Positions 55,373-63,536 of a stretch of DNA of 64,000 nucleotides are shown piece after piece (positions within the stretch are counted from its first letter, which is position 1; each line of letters begins with the position of its first letter). This DNA is from a virus: IMG/VR virus record IMGVR_UViG_3300043436_003510, positions 1-64,000 of that record; one strand, given 5' to 3'. Both the position numbers and the translations under genes were made by a program. Below the pieces are notes generated by a model that searched no databases, was not told where the DNA came from, and saw nothing but the letters and a program-made list of their open reading frames with translations.

Positions 55373-55744
55373 ATGACCGAAAAAAGCATCGTTCCATTTG
55401 CGCTGTTTGTTGAAACAAAAGCAGACAAGCCACTCAAAGACCCAAAAGGTGGGTTAACCGCTGCAGGTCGTGCTTTCTTCAACAGAACAGAAGGCTCAAA
55501 CCTGAAGCCTGGAGTTCGTGGAGCAGCAGACACACCTGACAAGATGCGTCGTAAAGGTTCCTTCTTGACAAGATTCTTCACTAACCCCAGCGGTCCCCTA
55601 AAAGATGAAAAAGGAAGACCGACCCGCTTGGCTCTCTCGGCGGCAGCATGGGGTGAGCCAGTACCCGAAACAGTAGAAGACGCTAAGAAACTTGCTGCTA
55701 AAGGCCGTTCACTTCTTGAAAAATACAAAAAGACACAGGATTAA
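55373..55744 (+). CDS. Conserved phage protein, basic (123 aa)
   Basis: Contains GGLTAAGRAFFNRTEGSNLK, MRRKGSFLTRFFTNPSGPLK and PTRLALSAAAWGEPVPETVE. This is a recurrent phage domain of unknown function (I believe DUF6321-like). Very basic, so nucleic acid binding is possible. Preceded by gagagatt. Confidence 0.72.
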   Translation: MTEKSIVPFALFVETKADKPLKDPKGGLTAAGRAFFNRTEGSNLKPGVRGAADTPDKMRRKGSFLTRFFTNPSGPLKDEKGRPTRLALSAAAWGEPVPETVEDAKKLAAKGRSLLEKYKKTQD

Positions 55745-55746
55745 AA

Positions 55747-56058
55747 ATGTACGACAGTGTAATTCCACAAAACATTCAAATTCAAGATGATGAAGATGCA
55801 GAACTTGAACCACGCCAACGCATCATGTATGAGTTCTACGAACTTATTGCAAAAAAAATGGGCAAGTGGGACCAGACAACTGGACCAGATGGTGCCCACT
55901 ACGCAGAAGAAAACCCTTTTGCTAGCAAAGGAATGAAATGCATCAACTGTTCATTCTTCCAAGGCGGCGGTCGTTGTGAAGTTGTGACTGGAGAAATTAA
56001 ACCAGAAGCAATTTGTAAGTTGTGGGTTATCCGCAAAGACCTTTTGAAAGAAGGATGA
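55747..56058 (+). CDS. Small Cys-cluster protein (103 aa), possible Fe-S or zinc binding
   Basis: The C-terminal half has four Cys in CINCSFFQGGGRCEVVTGEI and KPEAICKLWVIR, an arrangement resembling high-potential iron-sulfur proteins. N-terminal half helical and acidic. Two bases after the previous stop. Role unknown. Confidence 0.68.
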   Translation: MYDSVIPQNIQIQDDEDAELEPRQRIMYEFYELIAKKMGKWDQTTGPDGAHYAEENPFASKGMKCINCSFFQGGGRCEVVTGEIKPEAICKLWVIRKDLLKEG

Positions 56059-56059
56059 C

Positions 56060-56284
56060 ATGGCAAGCAAAAAACCAGCAAAACCAATGGCAGGACAAAG
56101 CAAGCAAGTAACTCTTGACCCAAATGTGTACGGTCAATTAACTCGCTTTATAGGAACCAAGACAACACCATGTGTTTGTGAAAGATGCAAGCGTTTCGTT
56201 GTTCGCGGAATGGTTCGTGTTCTTAACGACAAGTTCTACTGCTCTGTAGGTTGCGTTAAGCCAATCCAAAACTCAGACGACTGA
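56060..56284 (+). CDS. Zinc-ribbon-like protein (74 aa)
   Basis: Two Cys pairs, CVCERCKRF and FYCSVGCVKP, form a probable zinc finger. Basic N-terminus (SKKPAKPMAGQSK). Its 3' end overlaps the convergent 125-aa gene by 12 bases. Confidence 0.68.
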   Translation: MASKKPAKPMAGQSKQVTLDPNVYGQLTRFIGTKTTPCVCERCKRFVVRGMVRVLNDKFYCSVGCVKPIQNSDD

Positions 56285-56650
56285 TATCTCTATACGGCGC
56301 ACAGCCTTATCAAGAAGTTCAATAGCCTCTTCTTTTGTTGAGTCCAGACACCAAAAGTCAATATCGTTTGAAGCAATGCCTTCTATAAAAGAAACAAGTT
56401 CCAAGAAGAGCGCATACTTCTTTGGGTCTGTAATTGGCGCATCGGAAAGAGAACCGTCCCAAGATTTCATGTCTTTGACTTTTGCACCCATTGCGTGAGC
56501 CAACGCCCCCACTAAACCAAATTTTTGGTCGTAAGGGTCGTAAGCCACGACAGATGTATAAGTATTTTTTTCAAGAACGCTTATTGCGCTATTTAGTGAC
56601 TGCAGTGCACCCAGTTCACCAAGCAAAATAAAACTCATAGAAAAATACAT
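56273..56650 (-). CDS. Hypothetical protein (125 aa) after ribonucleotide reductase
   Basis: Start ATG 56650 overlaps the reductase stop (TAATG). Contains TYTSVVAYDPYDQKFGLVGA and LAHAMGAKVKDMKSWDGSLS. An alpha/beta protein I cannot place; co-transcription with the reductase hints at nucleotide metabolism. The convergent 3' end overlaps the zinc-ribbon gene. Confidence 0.65.
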   Translation of the reverse strand: MYFSMSFILLGELGALQSLNSAISVLEKNTYTSVVAYDPYDQKFGLVGALAHAMGAKVKDMKSWDGSLSDAPITDPKKYALFLELVSFIEGIASNDIDFWCLDSTKEEAIELLDKAVRRIEISVV

Positions 56651-58578
56651 TACTTGACTGGGCACGCTCCTGTGGCGCAGTTATCAAGGTCAAGTTCCAA
56701 GTTGCTTGAATTCTGTTGCATAGGAATAGTCAGGTCAATCTTTGCGACTGTTTTTCTGTATTCCTCTTCAGTGATTTCCTCGTAAGGAGGAAGAGGGAAG
56801 TTGTGGTCGGAATGAAGCAAGAAAGAAACAGACTTAATGCTGGTGTTGTAGTGCTTTTCAAGCCATGACTTGATTTCTTCAAGTTCTTCTTTGCGGTAAT
56901 ACACCGTCACAGAAACAGCGTTATCTGCCCAGTCTTTTTGCATTGATGCAACCCATTCAAGTTGTTCAACTGCTGTCATGTCTTTTGCAAGAACTGAACC
57001 CTCTGGGGATTCGCAAGGGAATTCAACAACATACTTTGTTCTGTCTTCACGACCGTCAAGACCGACTTCCCATTGAACCTTGTATCCACGCTTGCGACAC
57101 GCATCAACAAGTGGGTCTGCGGAGTTAAAACGAACACGACGAGTATAGAAGCGAGCAAAAGCAGGATGAATACCAGGAGTGACTCCAGGAAGAAGTGAAA
57201 GAGTGCCTGAAGGCTGAACAGTTGTTAAACGAACAGAGCGTGGCATGTCGTTCTCTTTTGAGTATTCAATATCAAAAGCGTCAAGGTGTTCATAACCCTT
57301 GCGAAGCCATGAAAGTTGCTCAGGTGAACACTGAAGAATTCCAGTGATTGACTGCCCAAGACGAGAGTTCTTGCGAACCACATCTGTTGTTTTTTGGTAT
57401 GGGTAATCCATGCGTGTGATTTGCTTCTGAGTGATATACAGAAGTTCAGATACTTCAAGAAACTGCTCGTATGAATCAATGTTGGGAAGGAATATTGTTG
57501 CAAGGTTGCATGACTCTCCATCGCCCAATGCAATTTCTGCACATGGGTTAAAGCCTTCAATAGTCGGGTCAGGGCGAACTTCGCCTATGCGTCCAAACTT
57601 GCGGGCAAGACGACGATTCAACAAACCATAAGGTTCTCCTGAGCCGTTATAGCCCTTCCAGAGTTCAGGAAGGATATGGTCGTAGTAATCGGCATAAATG
57701 CTGTTGTTTGAGTTTGCACGCCATGCTGGGATATTTCCTGTCCCCCAGTTCTTTGCACGAAGAAACAGAACATCGTCTGGGTCACCGATTGCGATTTGAG
57801 CAGAACGACGAGAAGAACCAGAAACAACGATGCGTCCAATGATGTTGCAGATATCCAAAACATCAATTGAACGAAGTTTTTTTCCAGCGCGAGCATCAAG
57901 GACTTTACAAATATCGTCAATTCCATCAATGAGAGCACCAGGCCCAGATGCGGTTCCACCGAATGTTTTTAAGCGAGCACCAAACTCACGAATCAAAATT
58001 GTTGAATAAGTAAATGATTTTCCTGTCTCAAAGTATGACTTGAGAACAGCATGGAGGAGACGACGCCAGCCTTGGCGTGAATCGGGAACAATAATGTCCG
58101 CATCGTTGGTCCGCTCATGTGTGACAATAACTCCCGACTTAACTTTTGGAAGGTCGTGAATTTTTGAACGCTCAACCGAGAATCCAACTCCACCACCAAG
58201 CATGAGGTAGTCAAACAAAAGTTCAAAGTCTTCAACGGATTCAATGTTTGTGAAGTAACAGTTGTTGAGAGATGTTCCATTGAATTGCTTTACAAGAGGA
58301 GTTCCAAGTTGCCACAAAGCACGACCAGACATTGAACAACGCAAGTTGAACATGTGGTCAAACAGTTTTTCTGCTTGGTCTTGCGTATACGGCACACCAA
58401 TTTGTACGGCACCTTCAATTACTCGCTGAATTGTTTCAGCCCAGGTTTCGTTTCTTTCAGTTCCTTCAACAGGACGACTGTATGTACGGAGAAAAACTAT
58501 TTCTCCAAGCCCCCCGAAACCCCAAGGTGGTGTTTGGGTTTTGTATGAATCAATAAATTCCTGATTAAGTACAGGCAT
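56650..58578 (-). CDS. nrdJ: Adenosylcobalamin-dependent ribonucleoside-triphosphate reductase (class II)
   Basis: 642 aa from ATG 58578 (AGAGGGGAAC site; the longer frame lacks one). The monomeric Lactobacillus-type class: NNCYFTNIESVEDFELLFDY (first redox Cys, C107), NPCAEIALGDGESC (radical Cys, Glu two later and Cys eleven later, the same spacing as C408/E410/C419), QPSGTLSLLPGVTPGIHPAF, and a C-terminal CATGACPVK swinging-arm pair. Makes dNTPs for phage replication with host B12 and thioredoxin (a phage thioredoxin is at 36.3 kb). Complete. Confidence 0.95.
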   Translation of the reverse strand: MPVLNQEFIDSYKTQTPPWGFGGLGEIVFLRTYSRPVEGTERNETWAETIQRVIEGAVQIGVPYTQDQAEKLFDHMFNLRCSMSGRALWQLGTPLVKQFNGTSLNNCYFTNIESVEDFELLFDYLMLGGGVGFSVERSKIHDLPKVKSGVIVTHERTNDADIIVPDSRQGWRRLLHAVLKSYFETGKSFTYSTILIREFGARLKTFGGTASGPGALIDGIDDICKVLDARAGKKLRSIDVLDICNIIGRIVVSGSSRRSAQIAIGDPDDVLFLRAKNWGTGNIPAWRANSNNSIYADYYDHILPELWKGYNGSGEPYGLLNRRLARKFGRIGEVRPDPTIEGFNPCAEIALGDGESCNLATIFLPNIDSYEQFLEVSELLYITQKQITRMDYPYQKTTDVVRKNSRLGQSITGILQCSPEQLSWLRKGYEHLDAFDIEYSKENDMPRSVRLTTVQPSGTLSLLPGVTPGIHPAFARFYTRRVRFNSADPLVDACRKRGYKVQWEVGLDGREDRTKYVVEFPCESPEGSVLAKDMTAVEQLEWVASMQKDWADNAVSVTVYYRKEELEEIKSWLEKHYNTSIKSVSFLLHSDHNFPLPPYEEITEEEYRKTVAKIDLTIPMQQNSSNLELDLDNCATGACPVK

Positions 58579-58651
58579 CGTGTTCCCCTCTAATAGGTTG
58601 TTGTAGTTGTAAGGAATACCACGATACACGAAAACTAAATACAGAAAGTGT

Positions 58652-58960
58652 TCAGAGAAGACCTAATTCGTTTGCTTTATCCACAGATATTTTTTGACCC
58701 TTGCGAACGACAAGCGTCCTCGCCTTATAGAACGGGTTAATCTGTCTTTCTTCAAAAATGTCTTCTTCAACAGTAAAAATCAAATTTCTATCTATTGATT
58801 TGAATATTCCGATACCTATAACATGATGAGGTTCAGACGCTTCAGCAGAGCAATCGCCAGTTGGGTGTCCACAGACAACACACGCCATTCTGTCTGCCCG
58901 AACAACACTAATACCATCAAATAGGTATTCAGGGTACATTCCCTCAATGTTCTGATTCAT
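58652..58960 (-). CDS. Cys/His motif protein (102 aa)
   Basis: ATG 58960 is preferred: it lies seven bases after tacaat with no ribosome site, suggesting a leaderless transcript; the longer TTG frame overlaps that promoter. CVVCGHPTGDCSAEASEPHH is a zinc-binding pattern frequent in actinobacteriophage small proteins. C-terminal strand/helix with VRKGQKISVDKANELGLL. Role unknown. Confidence 0.68.
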   Translation of the reverse strand: MNQNIEGMYPEYLFDGISVVRADRMACVVCGHPTGDCSAEASEPHHVIGIGIFKSIDRNLIFTVEEDIFEERQINPFYKARTLVVRKGQKISVDKANELGLL

Positions 58961-58967
58961 ACATAAA

Positions 58968-58973
58968 ATTGTA
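58968..58973 (-). promoter_or_regulatory. -10 element, probable leaderless start at 58960
   Basis: On the minus strand tacaat sits seven bases before ATG. The -35 region (caaggt) is poor. It is divergent from the strong promoter at 59022. Confidence 0.45.
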
Positions 58974-59021
58974 GTCTCATCACAATCTTCACCTTGCAAC
59001 TAGTCAAGATAAGTGCAGAAC

Positions 59022-59050
59022 TTGACAACCGCTGTTGGTCCAGATACTAT
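59022..59050 (+). promoter_or_regulatory. Consensus sigma70/SigA promoter, leaderless
   Basis: ttgaca (59022-59027), exactly 17 bases, tactat (59045-59050). Transcription would begin at about 59057, on or next to GTG 59058, which has no ribosome site. One of the clearest promoters in the window. Confidence 0.82.
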
Positions 59051-59057
59051 TTGTCTT

Positions 59058-59300
59058 GTGGAAAAACGAGAAGTAACAGAAGAAGAAGTCAAGTATCTAA
59101 ATGCCGTGGATACAGCCATCAAAAGGGCAGCGGTAGTGATGGAACTTGCGGATATTGATGAGGATGAGTCATCCGAGGATTTTGACTCAATCTATGAGGA
59201 TAGGTTTCATTGCGGAACCTGCATAGTGAGAACGGTTCTTGACGAGATTTGGCCAGAACTCAATAACCTCATGGATTACTACGAGCGCAAAACCCCATAA
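59058..59300 (+). CDS. Small acidic protein (80 aa)
   Basis: GTG 59058 is chosen over an upstream in-frame GTG (59013) that would lie before the promoter. Contains EVTEEEVKYLNAVDTAIKRA, an Asp/Glu-rich middle and CGTCIVRTVLDEIWPELNNL. Unknown; its own strong promoter suggests an early gene. Confidence 0.68.
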   Translation: MEKREVTEEEVKYLNAVDTAIKRAAVVMELADIDEDESSEDFDSIYEDRFHCGTCIVRTVLDEIWPELNNLMDYYERKTP

Positions 59301-59331
59301 ATTACCCTTTTTGATGGTTTTTTAACAAAAC

Positions 59332-59360
59332 TTGCGAAACCTTGACACACCCTGTATAAT
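59332..59360 (+). promoter_or_regulatory. Promoter of phosphatase/deacetylase unit
   Basis: ttgcga (59332-59337), 17 bases, perfect tataat (59355-59360) with an extended-type tg before it. Start point about 59367, a 29-base leader with aaagg before GTG 59396. Confidence 0.75.
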
Positions 59361-59395
59361 GAGTGTGTCACATCTACTAGACATGAAAGGCACTT

Positions 59396-59869
59396 GTGGA
59401 TAACAAATTAATTACACTTCCAGTCGTCTCCAATATTGAGGAGGCAAAAAACTGGAACAAGAAATTCAAGTCCGTACTAACCGTCGGACCTAAAAAATTA
59501 GAGGTTGATTGGGGTCACCCAAATCACCGAATCTTTGAATTTGGCGATACCACGGGAGGACTCAACGCTCCCAAGATTGAAGAAATCAAGGAAGCGGTAT
59601 TTTGGGGGGCAGAACAGGACGACCTTTTGGTTCACTGTCATGCTGGAATGTCTCGCTCAACATCTACGGCATGGGGAATCTCCATTGCTCGTGGGGCTGA
59701 CCCGCTTGATTCATTTCTTGCTCTCAAAGAGGCTCACCCAATGGATAGTCGCTCTCGCAAGAGGGACTTCATTCCCAATAGGCTTATTGTCAAGCATTTA
59801 ATGGAAATATTTGACAACCAAGACTTAGAACTTATTAGAAAAGAACACTCACATGATGGATGGTACTAA
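59396..59869 (+). CDS. Cys-based protein phosphatase (dual-specificity/tyrosine type)
   Basis: 157 aa from GTG 59396. The signature HCHAGMSRS (80-88) gives Cys81 and Arg87 (C-x5-R) and LLVH before it; Asp51 in FEFGDTTGG may be the general acid. DPLDSFLALKEAHPMDSRSR follows as in DSP-like phage and bacterial enzymes. It could remove phosphate from phage kinase targets or host proteins. Its stop lies 1 base before the deacetylase gene. Confidence 0.88.
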   Translation: MDNKLITLPVVSNIEEAKNWNKKFKSVLTVGPKKLEVDWGHPNHRIFEFGDTTGGLNAPKIEEIKEAVFWGAEQDDLLVHCHAGMSRSTSTAWGISIARGADPLDSFLALKEAHPMDSRSRKRDFIPNRLIVKHLMEIFDNQDLELIRKEHSHDGWY

Positions 59870-59870
59870 A

Positions 59871-60791
59871 ATGAAAATTTACTACAACGAAAACTACACC
59901 GCTTCAAAGTATGCATTTGACACGACACGCAAGTCTCGTGCTATTGCTCAACGACTAGAAGTCAACCCAATCGCGAACCTAGAACTCACAGACCCCGAAA
60001 CAGAAGCATTTACTGATGTTGACGGTCAGGTGACGGAGAGCAATTTCTCTCAGGTTGCTATTCAGCACCTTCAGAAACTCCACGACAATACATATTTTGA
60101 GGCTGTACTCAAAGGTAACCCTAGGGACTTGGCTGAATCTCAAGGATTTGACTGGGACGAAGGAATCTACAAGATGGCTGTCTCTCATGCGTCGGGTCTC
60201 ATTGCTGCTACACACGAAGCGTTAAGCAACAAGACAACTTCAGGGAGTCTTTCATCAGGACTGCATCACGCTCACCTTTCATACGGCGCAGGGTTTTGCA
60301 CATTCAATGGTCTCGCTGCTTCTGCTGATTACGCTATTGAAGCATTCGGCGCAGAGCGTGTATTGATTCTTGACTTTGACGCTCACGCAGGTGGTGGAAC
60401 ATGGGAAATTGTCAACACTTACCACCCTGACAATGTTGTACAAGTTGATGTAACTTGCGCTGCTTTTGACACCTGGACACCAGAGGGCGAAAGTTCCATC
60501 TGGTACACAGGGCATCAGGATTACCGCAAGGATATTGACCGTGCTCTTGTGTACGCTTCCAAAAAGTTAGACAAGTTTGACCTAATTATTTACAACGCAG
60601 GCATGGACCCCCTCAACAGTGGCGTTTCCCTGGACGACATTGTTTATCGTGAAGATGCTGTTCGTAACTTCATTGGAGATACTCCAGCAATCTACGCTCT
60701 TGCAGGTGGATACACATGGGGCAACAAGACAATGGATGATGTCGTGGATTGGCACAGCATCACCCTGAAGACTTGGGCTGAGGCTAAGTAA
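59871..60791 (+). CDS. Histone-deacetylase-family (acetylpolyamine amidohydrolase-like) enzyme
   Basis: 306 aa from ATG 59871; an in-frame ATG at 59853 lies inside the previous gene. All active-site positions are visible: GLHHAHLSYGAGFCTFNGLA with His132/His133, LILDFDAHAGGGTWEI with zinc ligands Asp170 and His172, YNAGMDPLNSG with Asp246 as third ligand, and ALAGGYTWG with the catalytic Tyr281. A zinc hydrolase that removes acetyl groups from lysines, polyamines or similar amides; the target here is unknown. Rare in phages. Confidence 0.93.
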   Translation: MKIYYNENYTASKYAFDTTRKSRAIAQRLEVNPIANLELTDPETEAFTDVDGQVTESNFSQVAIQHLQKLHDNTYFEAVLKGNPRDLAESQGFDWDEGIYKMAVSHASGLIAATHEALSNKTTSGSLSSGLHHAHLSYGAGFCTFNGLAASADYAIEAFGAERVLILDFDAHAGGGTWEIVNTYHPDNVVQVDVTCAAFDTWTPEGESSIWYTGHQDYRKDIDRALVYASKKLDKFDLIIYNAGMDPLNSGVSLDDIVYREDAVRNFIGDTPAIYALAGGYTWGNKTMDDVVDWHSITLKTWAEAK

Positions 60792-60810
60792 TACGAACTA
60801 CAATATTGGG

Positions 60811-62583
60811 ATGTTCTCATTCCGTTTAAAGACTGGTAGAAATGCTGCTTCCGAATTAGGGGGCAGCATTTCTGTTGGTGCCAAGGCACTCGGACGCACT
60901 ATCGGTCAAGCCCCACCCTCTGTCAAGCCTTCAGAAGAAGACGGAGATGGAGATGGGTTTAGAACTGGACCCGACGGCAGGGACAATATTCCAGTCACAA
61001 AACTACCTGAAATATTGACTACCGAAGCCTTAAAAAAAATGCGTTCCGACATTAACCCCGATTTTTTAAATCGTGAAAAAAGCCCGCAAAAAGACGACGG
61101 CGACGAGATGTTAAGTGCCGAAGAATTAATGAAACTCCCTGCGGAGAATTCACATAATCTTTCACTACTAGACGAAGAGTCATCAGACTACCTAGATAAC
61201 CAACGCAAAATAAATTCTGGTTATATGAATCAGCGTGTGCGCAAAGATGGCGTCTTTATGCCAATCATCTTGCGAGAATGGGCTGATGGGACAAGAAGTA
61301 TTTTTGATGGACATCATCGTCTTATAGCCGCATATGATAATCACCCCAATTTTCAAGTTCCCGTATTCGTTTGGAAAGAAGAAGGAAATATGGAGGATGA
61401 GTTTAAGTCACTTGTAAGACAACTCACTGGTTTGGAAGTAAAGATTCTGGGGGCTCCTATCGGCGGTCTTGGTGACCCTTCAGACTTTGACGGCGATGGC
61501 GACGGATTTCTAACTGGACCCGACGGCAGGGACAATATTCCCGCACCAACACAAGTCGTTGACAATCTAAAAGGTGCGTGGAACAAACTGCGCGAAAAGA
61601 AAATGGCTGGCGACGAAGCCCGTGCCATCAAGGCCGCAAACCTTGTTAAAGGCAAGAAGCCAAAGACCCCTCAGGAAATAAACCAACTTCTAAGAGGCGC
61701 ACGAACAAGGGAAGATGTGGTTGAGGCGAGAAAAAATGTTCGTGAATGGGCCGAGTCAATTTTTGCTTTTGACGGATTAGGTGATGACGGCAGTAACAAA
61801 GTCGTAATATTTAAGGGTAAAACTGGCGTAAATATTGTTGGCAGAAAAAGAGAAGTTCCGTCGGTAAACGACCAAGACCCTGACGAGCCTTATCTACACA
61901 TCAGAATCTCAGGCAAGATTGTTGACAAAGACGGTAAGGAAGTTGGCCTCTTTGAAAGAAGAGTTTTTCTTGACGACTACAACGCCGCTAAAAAACCGCA
62001 CATATACAACGAAATTTTAAGAATGCAGCCAGAAGCAAGGGGTAAGGGAATCGGAGCGGATTTTACTCTTGCCTCAGAAGCACAATATGCGGCGATGGGA
62101 CTAGATGAAATGCGCCTCAATGCTGGACTTGCGGACGGCGTTTACACATGGCTTCGTGCTGGATACAGGTTTAAAAACGACAAAGAGCGTATTGACTTTG
62201 CCGAGACAATAGAAAAAAGATATCAGGCAATGCTGAAGGATGCTGGCAGTAAAGAAAACCTCATTAAGGGCGGATTTATGACGAGCGTTGGTGGCCGTGC
62301 ATTTGACGACGACAAGACCGTAAAAATGCCAGAACCACTGTTTGAGAGCATGGAACAACTGGAACTTTTCCTTAAATTTTTAGGAAGAGCAAAAGGTTCT
62401 CCGCAGGGGTCAGACAGGGAAATTCCGCCTGCGGCTTTTACGCTTTTTGGTGATTTTTCAAAAAGATTAATGCGTGGCATGAATAACGACCTCGTCAAGG
62501 ATATTAACCCTAGTTTTTCCGTAAAAGAGAAAACGCTTGTTATTACAGGGCTTGACATTCTCACTACAAGGGTGTATGATTAG
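60811..62583 (+). CDS. Ca-loop, ParB-like and GNAT-like multidomain protein (590 aa)
   Basis: Two identical-type acidic loops, EDGDGDGFRTGPDGRDNIP (43-61) and DFDGDGDGFLTGPDGRDNIP (225-244), look like EF-hand/dockerin calcium sites. Between them lies a ParB-like stretch, VFMPIILREWADGTRSIFDG followed by HHRLIAAYDNHP (148-180). The C-terminal part is GNAT-like: ARGKGIGADFTLASEAQYAA (409-428, acetyl-CoA loop RGKGIG) and MRLNAGLADGVYTWLRAGYR. A tacaat six bases before ATG may give a leaderless start. An unusual combination; role unknown. Confidence 0.75.
   Translation: MFSFRLKTGRNAASELGGSISVGAKALGRTIGQAPPSVKPSEEDGDGDGFRTGPDGRDNIPVTKLPEILTTEALKKMRSDINPDFLNREKSPQKDDGDEMLSAEELMKLPAENSHNLSLLDEESSDYLDNQRKINSGYMNQRVRKDGVFMPIILREWADGTRSIFDGHHRLIAAYDNHPNFQVPVFVWKEEGNMEDEFKSLVRQLTGLEVKILGAPIGGLGDPSDFDGDGDGFLTGPDGRDNIPAPTQVVDNLKGAWNKLREKKMAGDEARAIKAANLVKGKKPKTPQEINQLLRGARTREDVVEARKNVREWAESIFAFDGLGDDGSNKVVIFKGKTGVNIVGRKREVPSVNDQDPDEPYLHIRISGKIVDKDGKEVGLFERRVFLDDYNAAKKPHIYNEILRMQPEARGKGIGADFTLASEAQYAAMGLDEMRLNAGLADGVYTWLRAGYRFKNDKERIDFAETIEKRYQAMLKDAGSKENLIKGGFMTSVGGRAFDDDKTVKMPEPLFESMEQLELFLKFLGRAKGSPQGSDREIPPAAFTLFGDFSKRLMRGMNNDLVKDINPSFSVKEKTLVITGLDILTTRVYD
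60963..60992. repeat. 30-bp direct repeat, copy 1
   Basis: Encodes the first TGPDGRDNIP loop; identical at all 30 bases to 61512-61541. Recent internal duplication or gene conversion. Confidence 0.92.
61512..61541. repeat. 30-bp direct repeat, copy 2
   Basis: Second copy, in the same frame, 549 bases from the first. Bases on the 5' side differ mostly in third codon positions. Confidence 0.92.
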
Positions 62584-62586
62584 GCC

Positions 62587-62769
62587 ATGAATTACGAAGT
62601 AGAAATAATCAAAATTCTTATGGATAATAATGAAGTTCGCAAAGATTATCCACGCATTTGTGCTGTTGCAAAAGCGGTCGCACGAGAAGATGAAGACTAT
62701 ATGGAATATCTATGGGCTTACACCTCTGGCAAGCGAGACTGGAAAAAAGTAGAAAAAGAACTCGGCTGA
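62587..62769 (+). CDS. Small helical protein (60 aa)
   Basis: MNYEVEIIKILMDNNEVRKD with three short charged helices; follows the 590-aa gene by 3 bases. Unassigned. Confidence 0.6.
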   Translation: MNYEVEIIKILMDNNEVRKDYPRICAVAKAVAREDEDYMEYLWAYTSGKRDWKKVEKELG

Positions 62770-62771
62770 AG

Positions 62772-62800
62772 TTGCAAAACATAATACAATGTGTTATACT
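62772..62800 (+). promoter_or_regulatory. Promoter of small-gene cluster
   Basis: ttgcaa (62772-62777), exactly 17 bases, tatact (62795-62800). A leader of about 46 bases with aaggaaaac precedes ATG 62854. Confidence 0.75.
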
Positions 62801-62822
62801 TCAAAACGAACATACTGAACCG

Positions 62823-62835
62823 TCAGCACTGCTGA
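62823..62835. promoter_or_regulatory. Palindrome tcagca-c-tgctga in leader
   Basis: A perfect 13-base palindrome about 20 bases after the -10 element, suitably placed for a repressor operator or a short mRNA hairpin. Confidence 0.4.
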
Positions 62836-62853
62836 TACTAGAACAAGGAAAAC

Positions 62854-63099
62854 ATGGACAACGAAAAAATCAAGCACGGAACATACGCTGCTTACACAAA
62901 TAGAAAATGTCGTTGCGAGGAATGCAAAACCGCTGCTCGTGAATACATGCGCGAATACCGTAAAACAGACTCAGGTCGTGAACGCTCCCGTCTCTACACC
63001 CATATTGCGACCAAGCGAAGTAGCAAGGCTGCTGCATGGGTAAAAGAAAACCACCCAGATGTTTGGGAAAAAATCTGTTCAGAAATAACATCACGATAA
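62854..63099 (+). CDS. Small Cys protein (81 aa), actinophage type
   Basis: HGTYAAYTNRKCRCEECKTA has the pattern HGT--AYT---CRC--C, very common in actinobacteriophage small proteins, and is followed by a basic helix (AREYMREYRKTDSGRERSRL). Probably zinc-binding; function unknown. Confidence 0.78.
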   Translation: MDNEKIKHGTYAAYTNRKCRCEECKTAAREYMREYRKTDSGRERSRLYTHIATKRSSKAAAWVKENHPDVWEKICSEITSR

Positions 63100-63108
63100 G
63101 GAACAAAA

Positions 63109-63339
63109 ATGTGTGACTTCCTTACTGGTCCTAACCATCGGGATAAAAGAAGAATTACGGAACTTGAAGAACAACTCAAGGCAGAGCGTCACGCTTGCGA
63201 TGCGCTCTTCGCTTCCCTGAGAAGCGGAAATTCATCAGAAGTAATGAGTCTATATTCAATGGTGCTTCACGCACGCAGTACAAGCAACTACGAAAACATT
63301 ATTGAATTGTCGCACAAGATTATTGGTGATTCACGATGA
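63109..63339 (+). CDS. Small coiled-coil protein (76 aa)
   Basis: RITELEEQLKAERHACDALF is a heptad-like helix; the rest is helical. Its stop overlaps the next start as ATGA. Unassigned. Confidence 0.65.
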   Translation: MCDFLTGPNHRDKRRITELEEQLKAERHACDALFASLRSGNSSEVMSLYSMVLHARSTSNYENIIELSHKIIGDSR

Positions 63340-63536
63340 CAGACCATGCTCAAATGAGAAAAACAATGCTGGACGCAATAGACGCAGAACAACTTCTTCT
63401 AGAGATTGATAATATAATTTTTAAACCATCTCATTTTACATTGATTGACAGCACTTACCTATTTAAAAGATGCAGAACAGCAATTGAACTATTGAGTCGT
63501 TTAGCAGAAGAAAATGCGTCCACAATTAAAGGTTGA
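63336..63536 (+). CDS. Small helical protein (66 aa)
   Basis: MTDHAQMRKTMLDAIDAEQL, acidic and helical, ATGA-coupled to the previous gene. Unassigned. Confidence 0.62.
   Translation: MTDHAQMRKTMLDAIDAEQLLLEIDNIIFKPSHFTLIDSTYLFKRCRTAIELLSRLAEENASTIKG

Noticed and set aside
59013-59057. Upstream GTG start for the 80-aa gene
   Set aside because: It would place a perfect promoter inside the coding region; no ribosome site.
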